A DNA stretch of 64,000 bases from Hysterangium stoloniferum (lineage: Eukaryota > Basidiomycota > Agaricomycetes > Hysterangiales > Hysterangiaceae): NCBI GenBank assembly GCA_015178975.1, contig WHVD01000035.1, positions 1 through 64,000 on the forward strand, written 5' to 3'. The position numbers and the translations under genes were made by a program. Below are positions 1 through 10,670 of the stretch, piece after piece. The notes under the pieces are model-generated. The model saw nothing but the letters and a program-made list of their open reading frames with translations. It searched no databases and was not told where the DNA came from. How positions within the stretch are numbered: the stretch's first letter is position 1; the number at the start of each line of letters is the position of its first letter.

Positions 1-456
1 CTCCATTTCCCATTATGGTTTATGAGTTGTCACGATTCAGACTCTGCTCTGTTCCATCCTGTTCCTAACACCAAATTTGGTATTTACTATTCTTGTTTCA
101 TGTTTTGCTAGTTTCATTTCATCATTACTGGATTTGGTATGTCATTCACTCCACAGTCTATATAGTCTGGCAGATGTTGTACATACAATCCAGTCAGAAA
201 ATTGGCTTAGATTCCCCCAGTAATCTAATACATTTTCCACTCTAAACTCCTACTTGAATTACACTGCTCACACTAGTCGGAGCCCACGGGCTCTGGCACA
301 TCTATCTCTCTTATTTATCTTGACTCCTGACCTCTTGACCCATGACCTCCGACCTATGACCCCTTGACCCACAAACCCTGCCTGGACTCCCCAGGATTCC
401 CATCCACCTGTCTGAAATTGGACAACACAATCTCGTGAGGGTGCAGCCTATAAGCT
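1..456 (+). repeat. Gypsy LTR family A, 3' part (fragment)
   Basis: This stretch matches the 3' two thirds of the LTRs found at 32796-33664 and 52370-53541: the same succession of a 'tggcagatgttgtacataca' block, a 'ggagcccacgggctc' block, a run of 'gaccc' motifs and 'gcagcctataagct'. The LTR stops at about 456, where Tc1/mariner sequence begins, so its last 60-70 bases are missing. The start lies outside the window. There is no coding potential beyond shadows. Confidence 0.8.
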
Positions 457-1127
457 ACTCTTTGGTGCCACTTCATACTCTCCCAGCCTCCTTTTGGGGT
501 AATACCAGAGGTGTTCAATTGGATTAAGGTCAGAAGACTGAGGTGGCCATACCATGATCCCAAATCCATTGTCTTTACACCAATTGGTGGCCTTCTTGCT
601 CTTGTGTTTGAGGTCATTGCCTTGCTGAAAGACCACATCTTCTGTGTTCTTGCCATAATACTCCATGGTTGCTTGAAGTTCATCTTCCAGAATGCTAACA
701 TAAAGGTCAGCATCCATCCTTCCATCAATCTTGGTGGAATATCTTGGTCCTTCCCACAACATACAGTCCCACAACATCAGAGTTCCTCCTCCAAACTTGA
801 CTGTACCCTCAACCACCCTATCACTGAGTCCCTCTCCTGCCCTTTTCCACACCCACTTCCTCCCATCTGACCCCAAATGATTGATTTTTGTCTCATCTGA
901 CCAAACAACCCTCTTCCAATCATCCAGGGTCCAGTCCTTGTGTTGCCAGAGCAAAGTCCATCCTTGCCTTCCTATGCCTTCTTAGTGAGTAAAGGCCTTT
1001 TTCTCTTCACCACAGCCCTCATTCTAGCCTTCTTGAGTGCTCTATGAACAGTCTTCACTGAAATGGACTCTCCAGTCATATTTGGAAGGGTTTTGGTGAC
1101 CTCAGGCATGTTCTGCCTTCTGAGAAG
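448..1127 (-). pseudogene. Tc1/mariner transposase, catalytic part (broken)
   Basis: From 1127 downward the minus strand carries the rest of the transposase split by the copia element. First comes a linker segment (EVTKTLPNMTGESISVKTVH), in a different frame from the N-terminal part. After another frame change comes the DDE domain (954-448): the first Asp in VVWSDETKI, the second in VVFQQGNDLKHKSKKA, and the DLNPIEHLW motif close to the third acidic site. The C-terminal 30-40 residues and the 3' terminal repeat are replaced by an LTR fragment at about 457. At least two frameshifts and the missing end make it a pseudogene. The plus-strand frame at 511-870 is a shadow of it. Confidence 0.85.
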
Positions 1128-1455
1128 TGTTGAATAACACCATCAAAATCCACCCAGCATAAATCGACCGACCCAAGACTTAATCGTCAGACAGGGGTAA
1201 CCGGTATCACCAACATACCTATATTGGTGCCTGATGATATATGCGACAATATATATAAGCTGGAGAATGAAAGCGGTATCACCTCAGTCCATTGTATGAT
1301 ACACGAGACTGAGGTGAGTAAAGACCGTTATATATCACACACATTGTAACTAATAATTGTTTATTAGTTATATTGTTATTAGGTACATAAAATATTAGTC
1401 CATTGTATGATACACGAGACTGATTTATATTGTTATTAGGGTTACTTTTCTAACA
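1128..1455 (+). repeat. Copia 5' LTR (328 bp)
   Basis: The LTR begins TGTTGAATAACACC and ends TTTTCTAACA, giving the TG...CA ends expected of an LTR. It carries two direct copies of a 27-bp motif (1286-1312 and 1397-1423, beginning AGTCCATTGTATG), 111 bp apart. The 3' LTR holds one copy and is exactly 111 bp shorter. The tract AATATATATAAGCTGG (about 1249-1264) could serve as a TATA region. Confidence 0.92.
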
Positions 1456-4260
1456 GGTTATGGGCCTTATTTCATCCATCTGAAACATATTCAACAATTT
1501 AGCAATAACGACGAGTTGGATATTAACCCATATTCCCCAAATTTATTTGTGCAATGACTACTTCTGCGACAGCTTCTGCGGATGACATTGCCCCCTCCAT
1601 TGTCACTCTCCGCACCAATGCCACTTACTGTGGTCCCAAATTAGACAAATTACAATCCAACTATCGGACATGGCTTCGGGCCGCAACCTTGTTCATGACA
1701 TTGACTGGTTTTCATGGTTATGCCAAGGGAACTATTGCACAGCCCGGGCCTGAACATCCTCATGCCCATGCAAACTGGGAGAGCAACAACTCCCTGGCAG
1801 CTGCCCTCATTGCATCGACCATTGAACCCACTGAATGGGAATATATCGACCTCAAACTTGGGCCAAGGCCTGCTGGGACACCCTACTCTCCCGTCACAAA
1901 AGTGAGGGTCCCATCTGCCAGGTCCAGCTGCCGTGCCTATGATATGGGAGACATATCCCGGGACCTCTTCAAGTGTATTGCCCTCCTGAATGCCTTTGGC
2001 ACCGACTTCCTACACTTGTGCTCCCTAGTCACCCGGGACATCTCTCAATCCACGACATCTCAACCTTTTACCTCCACCCAGCTACGGTCTTACCTGGATA
2101 GCGAACAGGCTCTGATGACCTCTGACAATACCAAATGCACCACCAGTACTACCTCCATTGCCCTTGCCACCCTCCCTAAACCTGACACCTCTCCGATCTG
2201 TTCCAACTGCAAGCGGCGTCACCATACTGTGGAATATTGCATTTCCACTGGTGGTGGCATGGCTGGGAAGAGCATTGAGGAATCCAAACTGGCTCGTCAG
2301 TGTGACCACGACATTAAGTACCCCAAACCATCCACCTTCCCTTCCAACCCCTCCGGTCCCGGCCCTAAACCGAAAATATCTGTCCGGATGCAGGGATCTG
2401 ATGGCCAGATGTACTTAGCACAGATGGACCCCTCTGACTTGTCCATCGCTACCCCTGCTGCAGGCATCATTCCTCCGCCACAGAATCCTGGTTCTTCTCC
2501 AATGGAACTTGACACCCTGGAGTATAATGGCTGGGTTGTGCTTGAGGAGGAGTTGACCACGAATGTTGATTGGAACATGCATACCCAATCACACCCTACA
2601 GCCCTAAGTGCAACCAACATACAACCATTATTGCAAATAAAGCGAACTACCCTATCCACTGATACACACCCCTTTTGGCTAGACAGTGGTGCAACTGTTC
2701 ATATATCACCAGAACAAACCAACTTCCTTACCTTGAATGCCATCACACCCCACCCTGTAAAAGGATTAGGAGGTTCTTCCATTTTGGCCATCGGTGTTGG
2801 AGACATCAAAATACAAATAGGACGGGGTGCTCACATCACTCTAAAAAACGTTCTCTATATCCCTGACGCCATCGTCCGACTGGTATCAGTTCAATGCCTT
2901 ACCCGGGACTCTAACCTCATTGCACACTTCGATAATCATTGCTGTTGGCTCAGCGCAAAATCCTTGAATTCTACCATTGCTCACGGCTCCCTACTCAAAC
3001 AAAAAAACCTATACTCCTTAAACTTGCATTCTACCCAAGTGGAACACGCCCTCATTGCACAAAGGACACCTTCACTCGAAACTTGGCACCACCGCCTTGG
3101 ACATGCCAATTACAAGTCAGTCAGTGACATGATCAATAGTGGCCTCATTCAAGGTGCACGACCATCCTCAACTACAGTTCCCTCAAAGTGTGACTCATGC
3201 ATCCTTGGAAAGCAGATGAAGTCTCCTATTCCAAAGATGCGTGAGGAAGGGATAGGGCATAAGGCCACTAGGAAGCTCGGAAAAGTCTGGGTTGATCTGT
3301 CTGGACCACAAGCAGTAACATCACGAACTGGGAATAACTACATCATGAATATAGTAGACGATTTTACAAACTTTGTTTGGACTATACCACTGAAAGCAAA
3401 AAGTGACGCCTTCCCTTCTCTTCAAACCTGGGAGCGAGCTAGAGAAATCGAGACTAGCCTTAAAGTCGGCCTGTATCGTACCAACAATGGTGAACTCAAG
3501 AGCCATGAAATGGCTAATTGGTTGGAGGCACGGGGCACAGATCATCAGTTCATGGCACCCTACACATCAGCCCACATTGGACGTGTCGAGCGAATGCATA
3601 GAACACTTATGGGAAAGGCTAGATCAATGCGCATTTACGCCAGTTTACCCACTTATTTATGGGATGAGTTTTATCTTACAGCCACCCATCTCCATGTAAA
3701 AACTACTACTGCTGCTACCCAAGGCAAAACACCCTGGGAACTTTGGTATGGATGGACTCCTGACTACTCCTATCTGTGTGAGATTGGATGCCGTGCATTT
3801 GTTCTCATTCAAAATAAATCTAACCCCAAAATATTTGAGCGCTCTATAGAATGTATACTAATTGGATATGATTCTAAATTTAAATCCTATCAATGCCATG
3901 ACTCCATAACCCGCCAAATTTACAGCTCCTACCATGTCCAGTTTCTGGAGAGTCATGATGGGTACACCAGATCAAGCCCATCCTCCGATGTCCCTAACCC
4001 CCCTATAGGGATTCCAATCTCCATGTCAGACACCCCAATGCCTCTACCTGTCCTACCAGAAGTACTGTTAGACCCTCCTGCTCCAGATATACCCCCACTT
4101 CGCCGTTCTTCTCATACCACGGCTGGTATTCCACCTGGGACGGACCGATTACAAAGGTCTGTACAAGCTTCGAAGGATAGTGCTGAACGTCTTCGCCTCC
4201 AAAAGATTCAGCAGTCATGTGCCATTGACAATACACAATGTGGCCGCATACCTGAGGAAA

Positions 4261-4274
4261 CCCCCCCCCCCCCC
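4261..4274 (+). repeat. Poly-C tract (14 C) causing a frameshift
   Basis: Fourteen consecutive C within the copia pol region. The upstream frame (from 1554) ends at TGA 4275-4277, while the next frame continues with a Pro run and recognisable pol sequence (DLEQIQHALLSLSF), so the tract has changed length by +1 modulo 3. Confidence 0.85.
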
Positions 4275-4409
4275 TGATCTGGAACAGATCCAGCACGCAC
4301 TTTTGTCCCTGTCCTTCAATCAAGAGCTCCCCAGCATGGATGCTGTGTTAGCCGCCATTTCAGACAACATAGGGATTGATCCTCTCACATGCAATGATGA
4401 GCCAAGAAC

Positions 4410-4593
4410 TTGGCAGGAGGCACTGAAATCTGTTGGCAGGAGGCACTGAAATCTGTTGGCAGGAGGCACTGAAATCTGTTGGCAGGAGGCACTGAAATCT
4501 GTTGGCAGGAGGCACTGAAATCTGTTGGCAGGAGGCACTGAAATCTGTTGGCAGGAGGCACTGAAATCTGTTGGCAGGAGGCACTGAAATCTG
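4410..4593 (+). repeat. 23-bp minisatellite, 8 copies, inside RT coding sequence
   Basis: Eight head-to-tail copies of a 23-bp unit (TTGGCAGGAGGCACTGAAATCTG), with no difference noticed between copies. One copy encodes the WQEALKS segment at the N-terminal edge of the reverse transcriptase, so the array is an expansion of coding sequence. Seven extra copies add 161 bp, which together with the +1 at the poly-C run restores the original frame downstream. Confidence 0.95.
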
Positions 4594-6173
4594 GAGGTGC
4601 GGAGTGTTGGAGGGCTGGCTTTCGAGATGAACTTGACTCCTTGAAAGCTATGGGAGTATACAAACTCATCCATCGGTCAGACATCCCCCGGGGATGCAAG
4701 ATTCGCAAGGGCCGTCCTGTGTTCCGGATTAAACGAGATGAGGATGGTAAGGCTGTCCGTTGGAAGGTCAGACTTGTGTTTAAAGGTTTTGAACAAATCT
4801 ATGGGAAGGATTACCATCAAACTACCTCACCTACTGCACGCATGGAGTCCTGGCGCATCCTCCTCCACATTGCTGCCACTCTTGGATGGGATGCCCAGCA
4901 AATCGATGTAAAGACCACCTTCCTGTATGGTCTACTCCCAGATGATGAAACTCAATACATGGAGCAACCTGAGGGCTTTGTTGAACCAGGACAAGAAGAC
5001 TACATTTGGATGCTCTTACAAGGACTCTATGGTATTAAACAGAGTGGCTGAATCTGGAACAAAACGATGAACGAACAAATGCTACTCTGGGGTTTTACTC
5101 GCCTTGCTTGTGAGCCTTGTATCTATTACCGTCATACAACCACAGGTATTATCATCATAGCTATCCATGTTGACGACTTCCTATCTATTGCAAGCACCCC
5201 TGCAGAAAATGAATCCTTTAAAAATGAAATGCATCGCATCTGGACCATTTCAGACTTGGGGTGTGCCTGTTTCGTTGTTGGCATTGGTATTGAATGGGAC
5301 AGGCCCAATTGCCTCGTTTCTCTCTCACAATCTGCACTCATTGACAAGATTGTTCGTCAATTTGGCCAAATCAACGCTTCCATCATCTCTACCCCCATGG
5401 ACCACAACCTCAAACTTCGTCCTTCCGATCAATCCTCTCTCTCTCCAACCAATGTTACTGCCCTGCTCGCACTACCTTACTGTTCCTTGGTTGGCTGTCT
5501 ACTTTACCTTGCCATATCAACCCGTCTGGACATATCATTCGCAGTACAACAACTATCCCAATATCTTGACAGTTACTCCGCCCCCCACTGGACTGCAGCC
5601 ATCCGTGTCTTGAGATACTTAAAAGGCACACGACTTCTTAAACTCTGCCTTGGGGGTACCAATGACCTCACACTAACTGGCTACACTGATTCTAATTGGG
5701 CTAATTGTTTAGACACACATCGTAGCATTGGGGGCTATGCATTCACCATGGGGTCCGGCATCATTTCTTGGACATCAAAGAAACAAAAAACGGTAGCTAC
5801 ATCCTCATGTGAAGCGGAGTACATTGCAGCTTTCGAAACTGTCAAGGAGGGCGTCTGGCTTTGTAGCCTTCTCACCGGCATTCACATGCCTCCAACCTCC
5901 CCCACGACTATTCTCTGTGATAACAATGCTGCCACTGCCCTCTCCGAAGATCCCCTGCTCCACCCCAGGGTTAAACATATTGATATCAAATATCACTTCC
6001 TTTGTGAAAAAGTCCACATTGGCGACTTCGTACTTTGCTACATCAATACCAAAAACAACCTGGCCGATATTTTTACAAAAGCCCTGGAACCTACTCAATT
6101 TATTACCCTTCGCGGCTTCTTGGGTCTTCAATCGGACTTCCATGTGAGAAGGAGTTTCAACGGTGAGGAGGAG

Positions 6174-6390
6174 TGTTGAATAACACCATCGAAATCCACC
6201 AAGCATAAATTGACCGAACCAAGACTTAATCGTTGGACAGGGGTAACTGGTATCACCAACATACCTATATTGGTGCCTGATGATATATGCAACAATATAT
6301 ATAAGCTGGAGAATGAAAGTGGTATCACCTCAGTCCATTGTATGATACACGAGACTGAGTTATATTGTTATTAGGGTTACTTTTCTAAGA
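6174..6390 (+). repeat. Copia 3' LTR (217 bp)
   Basis: Begins TGTTGAATAACACC like the 5' LTR and ends TTTTCTAAGA, so the terminal CA has become GA. It lacks 111 bp present in the 5' LTR, exactly one 27-bp direct repeat plus the spacer between the repeats. Confidence 0.92.
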
Positions 6391-6606
6391 AGAAGTGATT
6401 TGTTGGATGGAATAATGAATATCTGAGGGAGAAAGCTTGCATGGACAGCCACCAGGTGCTTTGGCAAGTGATGGGCAATGGGTAAAGCAAATTCTGGATA
6501 TAGTAGACAGACCTCCACCAGTGATTGCAAAGATCTGAGAAGCAGACTTCCCCTTATTGAGCAAAGTGAGAATGTGGCTAACCTGAGCAGGAGTAAGAGC
6601 TTTCAT
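6391..6606 (-). pseudogene. Tc1/mariner transposase, N-terminal fragment
   Basis: The 73-codon frame starts MKALTPAQVSHILTLLNKGK and continues with a helix-turn-helix typical of the Tc1 paired-like DNA-binding region (SASQIFAITGGGLSTISRIC). It ends exactly at the copia insertion point. The protein's continuation lies 5.3 kb away, below position 1127 on the same strand. In an intact element this domain binds the terminal inverted repeats. The upstream region to 6955 is a short leader plus the terminal repeat. It is a fragment and not functional alone. Confidence 0.85.
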
Positions 6607-6955
6607 GGTATAGAATGTTGAGTTATGGGGATGTTGTTGAACTAGAAAGTGAACAGCTATATATATATCTAATTTTGATAGGTCACATGATTAAACAAAG
6701 CCTTATTTGCAGATAATCAATAAGGTTTTGTGCCAATCATGTGACTGGGACAAAACCCTTCCAATGTGATTTTGTTATTATTTTATTTATAGTGTGGGAA
6801 ATACTAATGCTTATGTCATAATATTTTAAGGGCATATAGATAACATATGGACCTAACCAACTGCCAAATTTCAGGTCTGTATTTACAGTGGTTCTTGAGC
6901 TATTCAAGAATCTTTGCACAACTAAAAATCATTGGAAGGGTTTTGTCCTTCACTG

Positions 6956-7254
6956 TAGTCATGCATTACAGTATGCATGTTTGGTACTTAGTGGCAAGCA
7001 GAGTTGCCCCAACCATTACTGGGACTGCCACTATGTTGGAATTTATTCATATAGGTTGCAAGCCGTTGAGATTTATAGTCTTGCACTCTTTTTTCTCAAA
7101 TAAGCTCGGCTATGTAGTACATTACAGTAGCTTAGTAATACCAAATAAACCCTGTCTGTTTTCTATAAACCGTGAACATCTAATACACTATGCTATCTCA
7201 ACACTGCAACTAAAGGTGGCATTTCTCTAGTGACTGGTGACAAATCTAAGCAGG
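6956..7254. other. Unannotated spacer
   Basis: Between the Tc1 terminus and a solo LTR. Contains only short open frames with no recognisable motif; I see no gene or repeat boundary in it. Confidence 0.5.
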
Positions 7255-7991
7255 TGCTATGACCATGTCACAACCATGTCACAACCCAATGGTCCCCGAG
7301 GATATTACAGTCGACTGACATTTCAAGTTATTGATCAAGTCATCGCATCAGAAACCATCAGTTGCCCGACACTGACGTATGCCTTCGCGGCGATCAAACC
7401 CTGTTTACGCCTCTATCAAATTATACTTGTACTATCTGGTACTTTGATATGTCCCCTTTTTATTATGATGATCCATTCTACTCAATGTTTCACATATACC
7501 CGTATATACTTGTAACCCTGGGTCTATTTCCTTTTCTCGTAATTCTGCTCTCAGTTAAATCATGGCCTCCAAACTTATTGTAACCTTCCGGTTCCTAGTC
7601 AAGTTTATTTGTCAATAATGTTTCCACTCTTTCCTTAGCTAGTATTTTCTAGATGCCAATAACTCATATATAAATCCGCTGTAGTTGTAGTTACTAGGTA
7701 ATCAGAATATCGACTCGGAACACCCACATACATCTCTATAAGCCTTACATTTATCCCGCTCTCTGCCTCTGCGTGCACTCGCCCACCCTCGGCCTCCGAC
7801 CCCTCGGCCCGACACCCGGCTTATCCTTCATTTCCAATTGGCAACTCACCGTGAGGAATTTGATAGGACTAGTCTTTGCCTGCCCGAAATTTAAGGACAC
7901 CCAATGCTGGTGCAGTACATAAGCTGAAGCCAAGTCCTTCTGATCAGTCCCCGTCAGCCTACTGTCATTAGTCAGTTTTCTGTTCTTAACA
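7255..7991 (+). repeat. Solo LTR, gypsy family B, plus orientation
   Basis: Begins TGCTATGACCATGTC and ends TTCTTAACA. Block for block it is the reverse complement of the two LTRs of element E3 (33869-34594, 40839-41564), including the 'gcgatcaaaccc' block, the internal 'cgcccaccctcggcctccga' stretch and the 3' 'gaagccaagtccttc' stretch. No gypsy coding sequence flanks it. The bordering pentamers are GCAGG (7250-7254) and GTAGG (7992-7996), a target duplication with one transition. This is the usual product of LTR-LTR recombination. Confidence 0.85.
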
Positions 7992-8854
7992 GTAGGGTGC
8001 TGCTGTTGAAGTTTTTGTGGTGCTGTTCCTAGACCGTATAACTTTCCATTTGTCTGACTGGGGTGATGGTACTAGTTGTAAATAGATAAGGATAAACAGA
8101 AACACATAGACCTCATGTAACGCGAAATACACAGTGATGTTCAACTGCAGTGACCCGAGCCCTAATGCTTGTAATCCCTAGCTAACCTAAATATTTGAAG
8201 GGTCAATAGCTGGACCATCAGCCTTCTTTACATAATGAGTGTGTGGAGATAATGAATATAGATTTGTGTTTCAAAAAATAGCCAAACTCAGGACAAATTA
8301 CATTTTCCACATTTAGTAAGAGCATGGTGTGCTGATGTGGACTCCTTGGTGGCTGCTCATATTCTTCTTCATAGCTCTTAGTTTGGATCAGGAATCAAGC
8401 CAATATCAGAACCAGGAGCAACAAATTGAAGGATTCTTTGAAAAAGTGGAATCTCTGCATCAGGACTCACAGACAATTCCTGGGTTTTTCATGTTTTGAC
8501 AACTCCTTCAAGCTGTACATACCTAATACTCACTCTTTGTAGATTTAAATGGAAAGGGAAGCCACCTAAATATCAACTTTAGGCTGTCAGCGGTGCACCA
8601 GTGTGGTCAAATGAATAGTTAGTCTCCTGTCCAAACTTAAATCTATAGTGTGCAAATTGGCACTTAATGAGCTCTTGTTTCCCAGACAGACTGTACTGGA
8701 ATTGATCGCATATGAAGGGACTTATGCCTGTGTGACAAGTTGAAAGATCCAGGACAATGATAGGATTGTACTTATAGCTTTGGAGCTGATGTTGAACTAA
8801 CAGGGGATATATGCAATGTCTGAGTTGGCAGTCATACCTCAGAGAGAGAAATGG
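7992..8854. other. Unannotated region
   Basis: No convincing open frame, repeat or RNA gene. It lies downstream of the CxC1-like gene fragment, where a KDZ catalytic domain would be expected if that gene were whole. I could not find KDZ catalytic motifs on the minus strand here. Confidence 0.45.
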
Positions 8855-10331
8855 TTAATGCAAAAGGGGCAGACAATCCCTCCTCATCTCATGACCCCAT
8901 AAAATCAAACAAAGTCCAAATTGTGTCTCTCTATCGATTAAAGGGAAAATTAGCCCCACCATTGAAGTGGAAGTAGATATCTTACGATGTTTGACCTCGT
9001 TCTTGAATATGTCAACATCCTGCCAGCAAAGATACATATCACTGTTTATTTGACGGCTGTCCATGCATTCAATACTTGGAGAACCAATCATATGGCCTTG
9101 CTCATCCTTTTGTCCATGGTTCCATTCACAGCATTTGAGAGATTCATTACCATCCACTGTAAGTTGCATACTGAATTCAAGAGGCTGTTCATCTTCAACT
9201 ATATATGTACATGGGACACATGCATTTTGCAGTCTCCAGTGAGGGGTATCACGTTTGAGTGCTTCATTAATCGTGATGTCAATACATCAGCAAACTTCAA
9301 GGTAAACATCAAATGTGCTGGATATTTGAGTTCTAAGACTAGACTTATAAGGAACCTAGGAGAATAATTAGATGAGCTGATATATATATTTAAAGACTTA
9401 CTCGATGCAGATCACAAACTCCTTTGACAAACGCCTGAATACTAAGCTGAGGGCATCATGCCATCAGGACAGGGAGTAATTCTAATGTGGATGTCGATAT
9501 GGCAATTGAAGGATGATGAGGGGCATTTCCAAAGTAACCATGACGTGCCATGGTTACATTAGGTGTTTGATCATCTAGAGGGAACATGACATCTTGACTC
9601 TCTAAAAACACAATGTCAACACAGATCAACAATGGAAATAGATCAATAAGTATACCAAAAAGATCAATAACAAGAATAGTACTATGCACCTCAACTTCTG
9701 GTATGACTTTGGGAGGTCCAGTATGCTCCCACTGAAGGTGAGCATCCACGAGCAAAGGGAGTATTAACGCCCATGCTGCATTTTGACGTTCGAGACGATC
9801 ATGGCGATCACGGATATCAGATGTTCTACATAATAGGCCAAGCAATAAGTTAGAGAAAATTTAAAGGAGTAAAACATACTAACTTGATATAATGGACGTG
9901 ATTGGATTCCATATCACGTATACTATCTTCTAACTCACGATAAATCTCATCCGGTTTATCACCCACATCAGTAACCCAATCCCCATCATCGTCATTCTCC
10001 ACTACATCCATAGAGTCCACAGCATCCATACCAACTGCACCACTCCGAGAAGTTGGTGGAGGGGGAGGTGAAAGGGTTGGCACCCCATGCTCTCGCAATA
10101 CTTCTCGTTCAATCACAATCGAACCTGGATAGATGGAGGTAAGCAAGAGTTAATATAGCTAAAAAGATACATACTTTCTATCATAGCTTTGCGTCGAACC
10201 CTAAGGTCAGCCTGTGCTTGAACTATATCGCGGGGACCTCGAGTGGTCTGCACTACCTGTCCAGTTTCATTATCAACCTCAAATGACATTACCTTACGTG
10301 AAGTGGATTTGGTCTTGGAAGCCTTGGGCAT
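8855..10331 (-). pseudogene. CxC1-like N-terminal part of a KDZ-type transposase gene (broken)
   Basis: The minus-strand gene starts MPKASKTKSTSRKV at 10331. Exon 1 (10331-10175) splices with a GT-AG intron (10174-10125) to exon 2, which has a Pro run, an acidic stretch and ELEDSIRDMESNHVHYIK. Another intron (about 9903-9843) leads to SDIRDRHDRLERQNAAW, and a last intron near 9395-9355 leads to VPYKSSLRTQISSTFDVYLE. The end holds NACVPCTYIVEDEQPLEFSM and LTVDGNESLKC, the block typical of the cysteine cluster (CxC1) that precedes KDZ transposase domains in agaricomycetes. Two in-frame TGA codons (before CPQLSIQAF and before CIDITINEAL) stand where the frame is otherwise continuous. The KDZ catalytic part is missing. 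Family assignment is from memory of the motif pattern. Confidence 0.65.
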
Positions 10332-10418
10332 TGTAAAAGGGATAGGGAGTGATGAAAAGAGGGGGTGAGTGATATCAGCAGTGTGGAGGACTCACGTGAA
10401 GTAACATCATGTCACGCG

Positions 10419-10670
10419 TTTGTTGGTGCAGTTCAACACTTCCTGCTTCGGTACAAGTATACAGTCCATATGTAACATCAATTGGTTGGGCCAATAATAA
10501 TTTTATAAAATGAGAAATGTAGATACATGTATGAATAATAAGCTTTTGTTGGTGCAGTTCAACACTTCCTGCTTCGGTACAAGTATACAGTCCATATGTA
10601 ACATCAATTGGTTGGGCCAATAATAATTTTATAAAATGAGAAATGTAGATACATGTATGAATAATAAGCT
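10419..10670. repeat. 126-bp tandem duplication
   Basis: Two adjacent copies (10419-10544 and 10545-10670) of a 126-bp unit starting TTTGTTGGTGCAGTTC, with no difference noticed. It lies about 90-340 bp upstream of the CxC1-like gene start, in its presumed promoter region. Confidence 0.93.

Larger units (their letters stand above)
1554..6179 (+). pseudogene. Copia Gag-Pol polyprotein (broken)
   Basis: The polyprotein starts MTTSATASADD at 1554. In order it shows gag with a CCHC knuckle (CSNCKRRHHTVEYC), an aspartic protease (LDSGATVHI), a GAG-pre-integrase HHCC region (WHHRLGHAN ... CDSCILGKQ), the integrase core, reverse transcriptase (IDVKTTFLYG and HVDD) and RNase H (GYTDSNWAN ... SSCEAEYIA). 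Lesions seen: a 14-C run at 4261-4274 that shifts the frame by +1, a 23-bp repeat array that shifts it by a further +161, and an in-frame TGA at 5049-5051 where the family expects Arg after KQSG. The integrase motif that normally reads TDNG is TNNG here, so the second catalytic Asp is lost. The frame closes at 6179, inside the 3' LTR. Confidence 0.93.
1123..6395 (+). mobile_element. Ty1/copia retrotransposon, full length, TSD AGAAG
   Basis: The element occupies 1128-6390, flanked by an exact 5-bp target duplication AGAAG (1123-1127 and 6391-6395). It has LTRs at 1128-1455 and 6174-6390, a polypurine tract GTGAGGAGGAG just before the 3' LTR, and one Gag-Pol reading region between. Domain order is gag, protease, integrase, reverse transcriptase, RNase H, the Ty1/copia (Pseudoviridae) order. 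It sits inside the transposase gene of a Tc1/mariner element. The polyprotein is broken in several places, so this copy is not autonomous. Confidence 0.95.
457..6955 (-). mobile_element. Tc1/mariner transposon, split by the copia insertion
   Basis: A Tc1/mariner element lies on the minus strand. Its right end (5' side of the transposase) is at 6955, where the minus strand reads TA-CAGTGAAGGACAAAACCC, a mariner-like terminus beside a TA target. The transposase starts at 6606 and runs to 6391, where it is cut by the Ty1/copia element (1128-6390), and resumes at 1127. The left end is missing: at about 457 the element abuts an LTR fragment. The 200 bases inside the right end contain a second inverted copy of the terminal motif (6748-6776), giving a foldback end. 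Frameshifts in the transposase show that it is dead. Confidence 0.85.

Noticed and set aside
511..870. Plus-strand open frame of 119 codons
   Set aside because: Shadow of the Tc1 transposase on the minus strand, which carries the DDE-type motifs.
4410..4593. Regularly spaced direct repeats that could suggest a CRISPR array
   Set aside because: The 23-bp units are directly adjacent with no spacers, lie inside copia coding sequence, and the genome is eukaryotic. It is a minisatellite.
4320..4708. Minus-strand open frames with a repeated Cys/Gln-containing motif
   Set aside because: They are shadows of the 23-bp array read in other frames and contain nothing beyond the repeat.
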